A program made the translations under genes and the position numbers. A DNA stretch of 64,000 nt, from NCBI RefSeq assembly GCF_001907235.1, contig NZ_MQVS01000003.1, positions 124,001-188,000 on the forward strand, read 5' to 3'. The notes beneath the pieces were generated by a model. That model did not search any database. It had not been told where the DNA came from and was given only the letters and a program-made list of their open reading frames with translations. Positions within the stretch are counted from its first letter, which is position 1, and each line of letters begins with the position of its first letter. Of the stretch, positions 17,530-26,512 are shown one piece after another. This DNA is from Buchananella hordeovulneris (GTDB lineage Bacteria > Actinomycetota > Actinomycetes > Actinomycetales > Actinomycetaceae).

Positions 17530-19217
17530 AGGCCCAGTTCTTCAAGGACAGGAATGAGGGCGCGGGCTGCCGCCTTGGCGTGCTCGGCGTCGGCCGCCTG
17601 CAACGCCACCTGGGCAATGTGCTGGCACTCGGCAAGCGTCAAGGATTCCAACACCATGGCCACGTCAGGCAGAGCGCGCGACGTCATGGACAGGGACTTC
17701 ACCCCCAGTCCGACGAGCACTACCGCCAGCGCTGGGTCCGCGGCAGACTCGCCGCACACCCCGACGGGCCGGTCGTTCTTGCGGCCGCCCTCGCAGGTGG
17801 CGGCAATCAACGACAAGACACCTGGTTGCCACACGGTCGACAATTCCGCCAGCGAGCCAAGCATGCGGTCGGCAGCCATCGCGTACTGCGTCAGGTCGTT
17901 GGTTCCAATCGACGCGAATTGGGCCTTGGCCAGCAGCCGGTCGGCGGTCAGGGCCGCGCTCGGCACCTCGATCATGATCCCGGCGGTCGTCAGCCCCACC
18001 TGGCTGCACAGCTCGATGAACTGCTCTGTTTCCGGCAAAGTGGCGATCATCGGCGTCATGACCCAGACGTCGGCTTGTTCTTCTTTTGCCGCCGCAGCCA
18101 GGGCCGCCAACTGGTTGGTCAAGACGTGCGGGTGGGTTTTCGCGGTGCGGAAGCCCCGCACCCCGAGTGCCGGGTTTTCTTCCTCATAATCCGTCACGAA
18201 CGGCAGGGGCTTGTCCGCACCGGCGTCCAGCGTGCGCACCACCACCTTCTTCCCGGGGAACTCTGCAAAGACCGCGCGGTAGGCAGCCACCTGTTCGGCG
18301 TGGCTGGGCTCTTCGGCCTTGTCGAGGAAGGCGAACTCGGTGCGGAACAGCCCGACCCCCTCGGCTCCGGCGCTCGCGGCTGCCTTCGCGGAGGCCGCGT
18401 CGCCGACGTTGCCAAGCAGCTGCACGTGATGCCCATCTTTGGTCAGGCCCTTGCCGGAGAAGGTGCGCTTTATCCCCTTCAGGGCGGCGACGCGCTCCAT
18501 GTCTTCGACGCTCGGGTTTGTTTTTACGGTGCCCTTGGAGCCGTCCACCAGCACGTAGGTGCCGTTGGGCAGCGTGGCTGCCGCCGCCCCGCCGACGCCG
18601 ACGATTGCCGGGATCCCGAGGTCCCGGGCGAGGATCGCGGTGTGGGAGGTGGGGCCGCCCTCGGCTGTGACGATGCCGATGACTTTCTCCGGGTCGAGCA
18701 GGGCGGTGTCGGCCGGGGCGAGGTCACGCGCCACTAGCACGAAGGGCTCGGGCAGGTCGGGGATACCGGGCAAATCCTGCCCGGTGAGGCGGGCGACGAT
18801 GCGGTCGCGCACGTCCGCAACGTCGCGGGTGCGTTCAGCCATGTAGCCGCCGAGCGACTCCAACTGTTCCCCGATGGCCAGAGCCGCCTGCCACACAGCA
18901 CGCGCCGGGGTCAGGTTCTCGTTGGCCACCAGTTTGGCGGCGTTCTTGATCAAGGACTTATCCCCAGCCATCTGGGCCGTCATCTCTAGCACGGCGCGCC
19001 CCTCTCCGGATGCACGCTCGGCCATGGCTTCCAGCCCTGCCTTCGTGGCGGCCGCCGCTTGGGCTATTTGCTCGCGGGCGAGTTCGGGGTCGCCGTCGTA
19101 ACGCACCGTTGCGCTTGGTTCCTTAATCCCTTCCCCCATATGCGCTACCGGGCCGACGACCAAGCCCGGGCTGACCCCAATTCCGTCAATCTGCGCGTTC
19201 TCGGCGTGCTGGTTCAC
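17526..19217 (-). CDS. ptsI: Phosphoenolpyruvate-protein phosphotransferase (PTS enzyme I)
   Basis: 563 residues. EI takes phosphate from PEP and passes it to HPr at the head of the sugar PTS. The phosphorylated histidine lies in 'GGPTSHTAILARDLGIPAIVG' (about residue 191). The PEP-binding barrel shows 'GLFRTEFAFLD', 'SIGTNDLTQYAMAADR' and the catalytic cysteine region 'VGVCGESAADPALA', where most enzymes have CGEMAGD. It heads a two-gene unit with tesB. The lone EIIB gene diverges from it 160 bp away. HPr is not encoded in this window. Confidence 0.95.
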   Translation of the reverse strand: MNQHAENAQIDGIGVSPGLVVGPVAHMGEGIKEPSATVRYDGDPELAREQIAQAAAATKAGLEAMAERASGEGRAVLEMTAQMAGDKSLIKNAAKLVANENLTPARAVWQAALAIGEQLESLGGYMAERTRDVADVRDRIVARLTGQDLPGIPDLPEPFVLVARDLAPADTALLDPEKVIGIVTAEGGPTSHTAILARDLGIPAIVGVGGAAAATLPNGTYVLVDGSKGTVKTNPSVEDMERVAALKGIKRTFSGKGLTKDGHHVQLLGNVGDAASAKAAASAGAEGVGLFRTEFAFLDKAEEPSHAEQVAAYRAVFAEFPGKKVVVRTLDAGADKPLPFVTDYEEENPALGVRGFRTAKTHPHVLTNQLAALAAAAKEEQADVWVMTPMIATLPETEQFIELCSQVGLTTAGIMIEVPSAALTADRLLAKAQFASIGTNDLTQYAMAADRMLGSLAELSTVWQPGVLSLIAATCEGGRKNDRPVGVCGESAADPALAVVLVGLGVKSLSMTSRALPDVAMVLESLTLAECQHIAQVALQAADAEHAKAAARALIPVLEELGL

Positions 19218-19380
19218 CTGGTCCTCCTTGCTGTGGGATGTCCCAATTGTGCCTGTTGTGGTCGGCTATTGCAGGGACTCAGGCCAGTGCCCTTGCGAAC
19301 CTGCATCTGTGACGCATGCCACCGTCGTGCGGTATGCTATCGGCTGTGTATGTATTCCGGACGAACGAATGGGTAGGGGG

Positions 19381-19638
19381 ATGATGATTTCAGGGAAAGC
19401 CGGGGAGGTTCTGTCGGCATTGGGGGGTTTGCGCAACGTCGTGGATGTCGAGCCGTGTATTTCCCGGATTCGGGTGACCGTGCGCGATCAACGGGCGGTG
19501 GACTGCCGGATGCTGCGGGAATCCTCCAAGGCGTTCGTGCAATCCGGTGATGTGGTGCAGGTCATCCTGGGGGTGGAGACAGACGAGGTCACGCAGGCGA
19601 TTGTGGACGCTGGAGCTCAACTGCGGCCTTCCCAGTAA
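19381..19638 (+). CDS. Stand-alone PTS EIIB domain, glucose family
   Basis: 85 residues matching only the EIIB domain of glucose/N-acetylglucosamine PTS: 'VLSALGGLRNVVDVEPCISRIRVTVRD', with the phosphorylated cysteine in EPCISRIRV, then 'SGDVVQVILGVETDEVTQAI'. The ATGs at 19381 and 19384 both follow GTAGGGGG closely. It sits between ptsI and malQ and has no EIIC partner attached, so it must hand phosphate to a separate EIIC or act in signalling. A second lone EIIB occurs at 25694. Confidence 0.85.
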   Translation: MMISGKAGEVLSALGGLRNVVDVEPCISRIRVTVRDQRAVDCRMLRESSKAFVQSGDVVQVILGVETDEVTQAIVDAGAQLRPSQ

Positions 19639-19712
19639 GGTGTGGTGCGCGGACCGGCACCGAAAAGTGGCAAACTTGGCCGCAGCGACATTCCTTACGA
19701 GAACGGATAAAC

Positions 19713-21848
19713 ATGCAGGCCTCCGAAGTTGTCACCCCCAATGATGTTGATGCGTTGCGCGGTTTGGCCTACGAGTGCGGCGTAGCTACGGAGTTTTGGG
19801 ACTACTCGGGCAACCATCGAATGGTCTCGCCTGCGGCCCTGGTAGCGGTGCTGGAGGCGCTCGGGGTCGACGCCACCTCTGACGAGGCCGTGGCCAAGGC
19901 CCGTTGGGAACGGGATATCGCTCCCTGGCGGTTGACTTTGCCGCCGAGCGTGGTGATGCGCGCGGGCTATAACTACGAGCTGGCCGTCCACGTGCCCCAC
20001 GGCGCTGGCGTGACTCTGCGGGTGGAGCTGGAGGATGGTGGGGTGCGGCACGCCCCGCAGCTGGATAGGTATGTGCCGCCGCGCCACGTCGACGGGCAGC
20101 TGGTCGGGCGGGCCACCTTTGAGCTCGCCCCGGACCTGCCACTCGGTTGGCACGAGATTGTCGCCACGGTTGAGGGGGCCGATGTGGCGCGTGCCGTGCT
20201 CGCCGTTACCCCGTTCCGGATGGAACTGCCCGCGGGGCGTTCCTGGGGACTGATGTCGCAGATGTACTCCGTGCGGGGGGAGGAATCCTGGGGGGTGGGC
20301 GACTATGTTGATCTGGCCGACTTCGCCTCTTTCGTGGGCGAGGAGGGCGCTGACTTCGTACTCATTAACCCTATGCATGCCTGCCAACCGGTCGCACCCC
20401 TGACGCCGTCACCTTATCTCCCGGTTTCGCGTCAGTTCCTCTCCCACCTTTATATTCGGCCGGACCGGATCACTGAGTATGCACTTCTTAGTGGGCGGCA
20501 GCGGCGGCGAGTGGATTCTCTCGCCTTGGCGATGCGCGCCCGCAACCGGGACGCGGCCGCCCTCGACCGGGACTTGGCCTGGACGGCAAAATTGGAGGCT
20601 TTGAGCGTCATCTTCGCGGCGGGGCGCTCGGCAGGGCGGCAACGAGAATTTGCGCGTTTCCGGCGCCGGGGTGGCCAGCCTTTGGAAGATTGGGGCCTGT
20701 GGTGCGCTTTGGTTGAGGCCCGCAAGTCGGCGGAGGATTGGCCGACGGAGCTGGCGAACATTGAAGCCCCGGGGATTAGCGCCGCGCGGGTGGAGCACGC
20801 TGACCGTATTGAGTTTTTCATTTGGCTGCAGTGGATTGCTACGCAGCAGTTGCAACAGGCGCAGCAGGTCGCGAAAGACGCCGGGATGCGGTTGGGGCTC
20901 ATGGCGGACCTCGCGGTGGGGGTGCACGCAAACGGCGCCGACGTGTGGACGATGCCGGATGCGTTTGCCAAGGGCATCGGGGTGGGGGCGCCACCGGACA
21001 TGTACAACCAGTTGGGGCAGAACTGGAACCAGCCGCCTTGGCATCCGGGAGAGTTGGCTCGCACTGGGTATCAGCCGTTGCGGGACATGGCCCGGACGGT
21101 ATTGGCCAACGCGGGCGCCTTGCGGGTGGACCACATTATCGGTTTGTTCCGTCTGTGGTGGATTCCTGAGGGCCTGGGCGCTGCGGAGGGCACCTACGTG
21201 CGCTATGACCACGAGGCCATGTTGGGTGTGTTGTTACTGGAGGCGCACCGGGCGGGAGCAATCGTTATCGGGGAGGACTTGGGGACAGTCGAGCCGTGGG
21301 TGCGGGATTACTTGGCTGATCGGGGGGTATTGGGAACCTCCATCATGTGGTTCGAGAAGGACGAATATGGACAGTTCCTCGCTCCGGAGAGGTACCGGCA
21401 CTTGGCATTGTCGACGGTAAACACGCACGATCTGCCCCCGACGCCCGGATACCTGGCGGGGGAGCATGTCGAGCTGCGGCATCGGCTGGGGTTGCTGGAA
21501 AACACGCTGGAGGAAGCCCGGCAGGAGGCGCGTACTGAGCAGGAGTTCATGGTCGAGACGCTTATTCGCCGTGGACTGCTGTTGCCTGCCGCCAACCACT
21601 CGGAGCAGGACATTATTGAAGCGATGCATCGCTATGTGGCAGCTACCCCGTCGCAACTAATCGGGGTGGCGCTGGTCGATGGCGTGGGAGAAAAGCGCAC
21701 CCAAAACCAGCCGGGTACCGACAACGAATACCCGAACTGGCGTATTCCGCTGGCGGACGGTCTCGGAGCGGCGCAGCTCGTGGAGGACCTACCTGCCAAC
21801 GAGCGGTTGACTGCGCTCATGGCAATTATGCGCGAGACTGTGCGATAA
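19713..21848 (+). CDS. malQ: 4-alpha-glucanotransferase (amylomaltase)
   Basis: 711 residues of GH77. It disproportionates maltodextrins, releasing glucose and lengthening chains. The three catalytic acids are in 'LRVDHIIGLFRLWWIPEG' (nucleophile Asp), 'GEDLGTVEPWV' (acid/base Glu) and 'NTHDLPPTPGY' (stabilising Asp). A long N-terminal extension before 'VLINPMHA' (about 210 residues) is typical of actinobacterial MalQ. It is 74 bp downstream of the lone EIIB on the same strand, which links glucan breakdown with PTS sugar metabolism. Confidence 0.95.
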   Translation: MQASEVVTPNDVDALRGLAYECGVATEFWDYSGNHRMVSPAALVAVLEALGVDATSDEAVAKARWERDIAPWRLTLPPSVVMRAGYNYELAVHVPHGAGVTLRVELEDGGVRHAPQLDRYVPPRHVDGQLVGRATFELAPDLPLGWHEIVATVEGADVARAVLAVTPFRMELPAGRSWGLMSQMYSVRGEESWGVGDYVDLADFASFVGEEGADFVLINPMHACQPVAPLTPSPYLPVSRQFLSHLYIRPDRITEYALLSGRQRRRVDSLALAMRARNRDAAALDRDLAWTAKLEALSVIFAAGRSAGRQREFARFRRRGGQPLEDWGLWCALVEARKSAEDWPTELANIEAPGISAARVEHADRIEFFIWLQWIATQQLQQAQQVAKDAGMRLGLMADLAVGVHANGADVWTMPDAFAKGIGVGAPPDMYNQLGQNWNQPPWHPGELARTGYQPLRDMARTVLANAGALRVDHIIGLFRLWWIPEGLGAAEGTYVRYDHEAMLGVLLLEAHRAGAIVIGEDLGTVEPWVRDYLADRGVLGTSIMWFEKDEYGQFLAPERYRHLALSTVNTHDLPPTPGYLAGEHVELRHRLGLLENTLEEARQEARTEQEFMVETLIRRGLLLPAANHSEQDIIEAMHRYVAATPSQLIGVALVDGVGEKRTQNQPGTDNEYPNWRIPLADGLGAAQLVEDLPANERLTALMAIMRETVR

Positions 21849-21857
21849 CTACTGCCC

Positions 21858-21899
21858 AGGGGGCGGTGGTCGGAAGGTAGTCGACCACCGCCCCCTTTG
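21858..21899 (+). terminator. Rho-independent terminator after malQ
   Basis: AGGGGGCGGTGGTCG (21858-21872) pairs with its complement at 21882-21896, followed by TTT. Confidence 0.8.
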
Positions 21900-22040
21900 C
21901 TGTGCCTGCTCCCGGAGGAGGGAAGTGTGATTTCGCCAAAGTGGCAGTGAGCTGCTTCGCGATTATCGTCCATACCTGAACTGACGATGCTGTTAGTTCG
22001 GTCTAGTTGACGTTGCTGCATGTAGGTCGACGCCGGTGTT

Positions 22041-22095
22041 TGTTACATAAACAGCCGGTAACAAATTTTGATTTATTCTAAAGTGCGGGTAGATT
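22041..22095 (+). promoter_or_regulatory. Candidate promoter and operator of the LPXTG protein gene
   Basis: The 246 bp between the malQ terminator and the next start is unusually AT-rich. TTGATT (22068-22073), 16 bp, TAGATT (22090-22095) is a plausible promoter. Just upstream, TGTTAC (22041-22046) and GTAACA (22058-22063) form an inverted repeat with an 11-bp spacer that could bind a regulator. Nothing else is seen in the gap. Confidence 0.4.
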
Positions 22096-22145
22096 CCCTC
22101 CGCTGAGTTCTGTCCGATAAATGATCAAGGAAATTAGGGGGGATT

Positions 22146-24482
22146 GTGTCTAATGTCGCATTTTGGCGGCGGGCCTTACTGAAGCTCGGGTCGTTACTGG
22201 TTGCTGCGGCGCTGGTGTGGGCGTCCGGGGCAGCGGTGGCGCAGGCTGGCGAGTCGTCAGGTGGGTATCCGCGGGGAGCGGACGGTGATGCTCAGGGGGT
22301 AGCGCCTGCTGGGTTTGGCAAGGTGACCTTATTTGCCTCCACTTATAGCCATGATGACGTGAATGTGCCGAAGGACACCGCATTCGTGGCCACCGTGGTC
22401 TACCAGCTGCCGCCCCGTTTCCAACCCAGCGACCATCCGCAGTGGCGGCCCCCGGTGGCGCCCGATGCCACCGGGCGGGGGGAATTTCCGATAGACCTAA
22501 CTTTTGCGGAAACGGTGAAAACGCTGGGGGTTTTCCCGGTGGGAACGACGTTATCGGTGCGAGCAGACCTCAATGCCCAGCAGGTGCTCGCCGGTGCCGT
22601 TTACTGGTCGTCACCGCAGCTGTACGGTCCCGGCGGCCGCGGGAGGCTCAGTCTTGTCGTCTCGGAGCCACTCGTCGCCGGCGAGCTGTTCCTGCAGGCC
22701 CATGACCCGTTGGCGGACCTAGAAATAAAGGCGCATGCAGAGGAAACAGCCCCTGCTGTCAGTAACGTGCAAGTCCGCTACGACTGCGGGGAACAGACCG
22801 GAGTTGTTGAGGTGCCTATCGGCGGTAAGACGGTGACCGCCGCGAGCAAGGTACGCCGCGGGGAAGTCTGCGAGTTGTCGGTGGAACGTGATGGCTTGGA
22901 GGTGCCGGGGTACGAACTAGAGATTGTGGGGGCCGGGCCGCGCAGGAATGGGGAACTGCCATGGACCCGCCGGGAAATTGTGTTGCGCTATGTGGCTGAT
23001 GCGGCCAACGGTGGCGGCTACGGAAAGGTTTCGCTCACCACGGCTAGCGAGGGTATTCCCGCGGTAGGCCAATGGGAAAATGAATACGTGCTTTACTGCA
23101 CTAACCGGCACATCAACGAGAGAGTTTTGCTGGTGCGTGATGGTGGGCACTGGGAAAGTAAACCGCTGCCCGCTGGCTCCGAGTGCTTCATCAGGTACAT
23201 CGGCAACCATCCCGGTTTGGCCGACCTAGACGAGACTGTTGAAGTCACGCCGGAGGAATTCACCATCGAGAAGGACGCCACCGTTGCAGTTGCTGTGCGA
23301 CACAACGTCACCACGTTGCAGGGCGCGTTGCAGATTGTAAAAAACGTGCGGGGTGACAACGCCGAGGTGTTCGCGCGCGACAACTTTGAGATCTCTTACT
23401 CTTGCACGTCTGGGCAGCAGGGGACCGTGAGCGTGCCTGGTTCCGGGACCGTGACTGCGGGGCCACCGCTGTATTACGGTGCACACTGTACTTTCAGTGA
23501 GAGTGATGAGACGCGCCAGCGCCCCGGCTACACGGTCGAGACGACGATCGAGCCGGAGGAAGTGCGATTGCCGGACCCACCAATGCGGCCGCCTATGCCA
23601 GTGATGATGCCTGGGCCGATTGCCCAACCTTTGTTGTTGCGGCAGCTCCAAAACGAGCAAAATTCGACAACGGTCAAGGTGACGGTGACCAATACGTATC
23701 GCCGCATTGAGGAACCGCCGCCACCGCCGGAGACAGACTCGCCGCAGCCACCGGAGACGCAGCCACCGCTGCCGCCGGTCGAGCCGGAGCAGCCGCCCGC
23801 GCAACCCGAGGAACCGCAGGACCCGGAGACTCAGTCGCCGCAGCCGCCGCCGGTCGAGCCGGAGCAGCCGCCCGCGCAACCCGAAGAGCCGCAGAACCCG
23901 GAGACTCAGTCGCCGCAGCCACCGCCGGTCGAGCCGGAGCAGCCGCCCGCGCAACCCGAGGAACCGCAGAACCCGCCGGTGGATCCCACGCCGGACCCGA
24001 GCCCGTCGGCGACCCCCACGCCGACGCCATCGGCAAGCCCGACCCCGTCGGCTACCCCCACACTATCGCCATCGGCAAGCCCGACCCCGTCGGTCACACC
24101 CACGCCGACGCCATCGGTCGTACCGACTCCGACCCCGTCGGTAACCCCGTCGGTCACACCCACGCCGACGCCATCGGTCGTACCGACTCCGACCCCGTCG
24201 GTAACCCCGTCGGTCACACCCACGCCGACGCCATCGGTCGTACCGACTCCGACCCCGTCGGTAGCCCCTTCGGCGAGTCCCACGCCGACCGTGTCGGCCG
24301 GTGTTCCTCCGGTGGTGGGTTCGCCGCGGCCCACGGCTCAGCCGACAGCCAGCCCGACGCCCGGGCCGGGCCGCCCCACCCTGCCCCGCACCGGGAGCAT
24401 GGCGAGCACATTGCTGTGGTGGACCGCGGTAGCGCTGCTTGGGGGCATCGGAGCCCTAGTAATAGCTAGGCGCAAGGCCTGA
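22146..24482 (+). CDS. LPXTG cell-wall-anchored surface protein with Pro-rich stalk
   Basis: 778 residues. A signal peptide (about 1-35, ending '[12 protein letters not shown]') leads to an exported region of about 490 residues with at least three Cys-paired immunoglobulin-like domains resembling DUF5979: '[15 protein letters not shown]...[12 protein letters not shown]', '[10 protein letters not shown]...GSECFIRY' and '[18 protein letters not shown]...HCTFSES'. A stalk of Pro/Glu/Gln and then Pro/Thr/Ser/Val repeats follows, and then the sortase signal 'LPRTG', a transmembrane helix and the basic tail 'ARRKA'. GTG 22146 follows AGGGGGG. It is probably an adhesin or pilus-like component displayed on the wall. 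Stalk length should vary because of the DNA repeats. Confidence 0.88.
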   Translation: MSNVAFWRRALLKLGSLLVAAALVWASGAAVAQAGESSGGYPRGADGDAQGVAPAGFGKVTLFASTYSHDDVNVPKDTAFVATVVYQLPPRFQPSDHPQWRPPVAPDATGRGEFPIDLTFAETVKTLGVFPVGTTLSVRADLNAQQVLAGAVYWSSPQLYGPGGRGRLSLVVSEPLVAGELFLQAHDPLADLEIKAHAEETAPAVSNVQVRYDCGEQTGVVEVPIGGKTVTAASKVRRGEVCELSVERDGLEVPGYELEIVGAGPRRNGELPWTRREIVLRYVADAANGGGYGKVSLTTASEGIPAVGQWENEYVLYCTNRHINERVLLVRDGGHWESKPLPAGSECFIRYIGNHPGLADLDETVEVTPEEFTIEKDATVAVAVRHNVTTLQGALQIVKNVRGDNAEVFARDNFEISYSCTSGQQGTVSVPGSGTVTAGPPLYYGAHCTFSESDETRQRPGYTVETTIEPEEVRLPDPPMRPPMPVMMPGPIAQPLLLRQLQNEQNSTTVKVTVTNTYRRIEEPPPPPETDSPQPPETQPPLPPVEPEQPPAQPEEPQDPETQSPQPPPVEPEQPPAQPEEPQNPETQSPQPPPVEPEQPPAQPEEPQNPPVDPTPDPSPSATPTPTPSASPTPSATPTLSPSASPTPSVTPTPTPSVVPTPTPSVTPSVTPTPTPSVVPTPTPSVTPSVTPTPTPSVVPTPTPSVAPSASPTPTVSAGVPPVVGSPRPTAQPTASPTPGPGRPTLPRTGSMASTLLWWTAVALLGGIGALVIARRKA
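23775..23980 (+). repeat. 75-bp in-frame repeats in the stalk region (about three copies)
   Basis: Units beginning at 23775, 23850 and 23925 each start CCGGTCGAGCCGGAG and encode 25 residues of Pro/Glu/Gln sequence. They differ by a few silent changes. Confidence 0.85.
24085..24263 (+). repeat. 60-bp exact tandem repeat (about three copies) in the stalk region
   Basis: Positions 24121-24180 and 24181-24240 are identical base for base, and the identity extends from 24085 to 24263. Each unit encodes 20 residues of Thr/Pro/Ser/Val. Perfect identity points to recent duplication or frequent copy change. Confidence 0.9.
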
Positions 24483-24521
24483 GCTGTAAGGGGGCCAGGA
24501 CATCCTGGCCCCCTTACAGCT
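24482..24521. terminator. Bidirectional terminator between the LPXTG gene and the HAD gene
   Basis: AGCTGTAAGGGGGCCAGGA (24482-24500) and its exact complement (24503-24521) form a 19-bp stem with a 2-nt gap, between two convergent genes. Confidence 0.8.
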
Positions 24522-24531
24522 ATCTGCATTG

Positions 24532-25218
24532 CTATCCCAAGGGCAGCAGCTCGGCCGGGGTGGGGACAACCAGATCCGCCCCCGCTGCTTGCAGAGCCTG
24601 TGGCGCGTGGGAGGTGGCCAGACCGATGAGAAAGCCGCAGCCGGCCTGCCGCGCTGAGTGCAAACCGGCCGGAGTATCTTCCACCGCCAAACAGCGAGCG
24701 GGCGGCAAATTAAGCGCAGCGGCACCCAACCGGTATGGCTCCGGATCCGGCTTGCCCAAAGTGGTGGTTTCTGCGGTCACGAACTGCAAGTTTGTTGGTT
24801 CCAGGCCCACCGCGCGGACGCCGCGTTCGGCCCAGTGGCGCAGGGCCGAGGTGACGACACAGACCGTGCTAAAGGACTCCACCAGTTCCCGCGCGCCCGG
24901 GACAGGTTCGGGGTCCGGTTCGCGCGGCAGCATGAAGGCGTAAGCGGCAGCCTCCAGCTCCTGAGGGTCTTGGCCCTGCCACGGTCCGGGAAGGAGCCGA
25001 AATGAATCGGCGGCTCGGCGACCGGAGAATTGGCGGCGAAGCTCTGCCGAAACCTGCCAGCCTTGGGCAGTGAAGAACTCGGCGTACAACGCTTGGTGCC
25101 CGGCTTCGGAGTTGATGATGGTGCCGTCCAGGTCGATGAGGAGCCCCCCGGAGCGGGCAAATGAGGTGAGCTTGGCGAGCGTGGCGGTGGGCAGGGGAAG
25201 GTTCTGCATGGGCAGCAT
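24532..25218 (-). CDS. HAD-family sugar phosphatase / phosphoglucomutase-like hydrolase
   Basis: 228 residues of HAD subfamily I with a helical cap. Motif I is 'LLIDLDGTIINSEAG' (nucleophile Asp in DLDGT), motif II 'VCVVTSALRHWAERG', motif III lysine in 'TLGKPDPEPYRLGAAAL', and motif IV 'CLAVEDTPAGLHSAR'. This matches sugar-phosphate phosphatases and beta-phosphoglucomutases; the exact substrate is not readable. It is the third gene of the operon after the EIIB and EIIA genes, so it probably acts on a PTS-derived sugar phosphate. An ATG at 25206 is an alternative start. Confidence 0.82.
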   Translation of the reverse strand: MLPMQNLPLPTATLAKLTSFARSGGLLIDLDGTIINSEAGHQALYAEFFTAQGWQVSAELRRQFSGRRAADSFRLLPGPWQGQDPQELEAAAYAFMLPREPDPEPVPGARELVESFSTVCVVTSALRHWAERGVRAVGLEPTNLQFVTAETTTLGKPDPEPYRLGAAALNLPPARCLAVEDTPAGLHSARQAGCGFLIGLATSHAPQALQAAGADLVVPTPAELLPLG

Positions 25219-25250
25219 TCTTCCAGTAGCCCTTGGCGAAGAAAGCGGTC

Positions 25251-25697
25251 TTAGGGCCAGATTGCCAACAGGTCGCCGGTCTGTACCACCTGGCCGGGTT
25301 TAGCTTTGCGCCGCAATTTGCTGCCGTCCAGGGCCACGACGGGCGTGAGCGGTGACAGGCCGCGGGTGCGGGCCACGGCGGTGTCCCAGGTGACAAGTAG
25401 CTGGCCTGCGGACACCGCGTCGTCTGCTGCCACATGCAGGGTGAATCCCTCGCCCCGTAAATGCAGGGTATCTATGCCGAGGTGCACTAGCACGAGCCGG
25501 TCGGCGGTCGCCAGCACGAAGGCGTGCGGGTGGAGCTTGAAAACCCTACCAGCGCACGGGGCACGAACCGCGTGCTCGCCGGGGGAAGGGGCGATGGCAA
25601 GAGTGGGGCCGAGGAGCTCGTCGGCAAAAGCCGCGTCCGGGACTTCGGGCAGCGCCACGATAGTCCCGGACAGCGGGCTTGAGAGCCGCAGACTCAC
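25251..25697 (-). CDS. PTS EIIA domain protein, glucose family
   Basis: 148 residues of the EIIA-Glc fold: 'SSPLSGTIVALPEVPDAAFA', 'GRVFKLHPHAFVLATADRLVLVHLGIDTLHL' with the phosphorylated histidine in LVHLGIDT, and 'AKPGQVVQTGDLLAIW'. The start is the GTG at 25697, which overlaps the EIIB stop as GTGA. It passes phosphate from HPr to an EIIB, most simply the one encoded just upstream. Together they look like a detached BA module of a glucose-type permease. Confidence 0.88.
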   Translation of the reverse strand: MSLRLSSPLSGTIVALPEVPDAAFADELLGPTLAIAPSPGEHAVRAPCAGRVFKLHPHAFVLATADRLVLVHLGIDTLHLRGEGFTLHVAADDAVSAGQLLVTWDTAVARTRGLSPLTPVVALDGSKLRRKAKPGQVVQTGDLLAIWP

Positions 25698-25924
25698 TGC
25701 AAGTCTGCGATCTCTTCTGCGATCGCGTCGGCGTTGGGGCCCACGATCACCTGGACGACGTCCCCCATGCGCATGAGCCCGTATACCCCAGCTTCCTTCA
25801 ACATGGCCTCGTCGACCTTGTCGCCGTCGTGGAGCTCCACCCGCAATCGGGTGATGCACGGCTCGAGGTCGATGATGTTGGCGCTGCCTCCGAGGGCCCC
25901 CAGTATCTGCTTTGCCTGGCTCAT
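25694..25924 (-). CDS. Stand-alone PTS EIIB domain, glucose family
   Basis: 76 residues, EIIB only: 'QILGALGGSANIIDLEPCITRLRVELHDG' with the phosphorylated cysteine in EPCITRLRV, and 'MGDVVQVIVGPNADAIAEEI'. The ATG at 25924 follows AGGAGTGAG. It is first in a coupled EIIB-EIIA-HAD unit and diverges from the EIICB operon. Confidence 0.88.
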   Translation of the reverse strand: MSQAKQILGALGGSANIIDLEPCITRLRVELHDGDKVDEAMLKEAGVYGLMRMGDVVQVIVGPNADAIAEEIADLQ

Positions 25925-26090
25925 TGCTCACTCCTGTGTGCTTGGTTTGCCTTCATCCTAACTGTGATCGCACCCTTGGGCCACGCTTGCCTGCCCCGTC
26001 CTGGAATTAAAACGCTCTTGAGCGGGAGCGAGGGCTTGCGCTGTTGCTTAACTGTTGCAAAACAATGCTTGGGGAAGGGGCGGTGGATGC

Positions 26091-26119
26091 TTGACACCCC
26101 GTGGTCGGTAGCCTATGTT
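26091..26119 (+). promoter_or_regulatory. Strong sigma-70-type promoter of the EIICB operon
   Basis: TTGACA (26091-26096), a 17 bp spacer, TATGTT (26114-26119) is close to the consensus. Transcription would start near 26126, leaving a leader of about 380 nt before the EIICB start. Confidence 0.7.
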
Positions 26120-26125
26120 CACTGC

Positions 26126-26508
26126 GTGATCGTCCCGATTGGCGACGTTCGTCAATGGTGACGACGCATCTAATCTGTCGGGTTAGACGCTCAAAGAGGA
26201 GCTTCAGTGGAACAACGGACCGGAACAGCGCTTCCCGCACCATGTCTAGGTGGTCGGGTGCGGGGCTGTGCTGTTGTGGTCGGCCGCTCCCCGCTGGAGC
26301 AGCTCCCCCGCAGCACCGGCTACCAAAATGCTAAGTGGATCACATTGCCGCTGCGGCTTAGTGTGCGGCAACCGGCAAAAAGTCGGACTAGACTACAAAA
26401 GCTGGATGGAAGCTGGAAGGCTTGTGGCGCGTGCGTCCCTGTCCGATCAGCTGGCGCTGCCGTGTCGTCCATCTGTTTGCATCCCTCACGAGAATCAAAG
26501 GAGTTCCT
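26126..26508 (+). promoter_or_regulatory. Long structured 5' leader of the EIICB operon
   Basis: This is most of the 584-bp gene-free stretch 25925-26508. It contains an extended hairpin at 26224-26275: AACAGC and CCCGCACC on one side pair with GGTGCGGG and GCTGTT on the other. I recognise no known riboswitch or RAT antiterminator site. A leader this long before a PTS gene suggests control by RNA folding, a bound regulator or a leader peptide. Confidence 0.4.
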
Positions 26509-26512
26509 GTGA
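26207..26512 (+). CDS. Possible leader ORF coupled to the EIICB gene (doubtful)
   Basis: A GTG at 26207 preceded by AGAGGAG opens a 101-codon frame that ends exactly on the EIICB start, with stop and GTG overlapping as GTGA. That layout fits translational coupling. The product is rich in Arg, Ser and Cys and matches nothing I know, and the start lies in the middle of a GC-rich leader. It may be chance. Confidence 0.22.
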   Translation: MEQRTGTALPAPCLGGRVRGCAVVVGRSPLEQLPRSTGYQNAKWITLPLRLSVRQPAKSRTRLQKLDGSWKACGACVPVRSAGAAVSSICLHPSRESKEFL

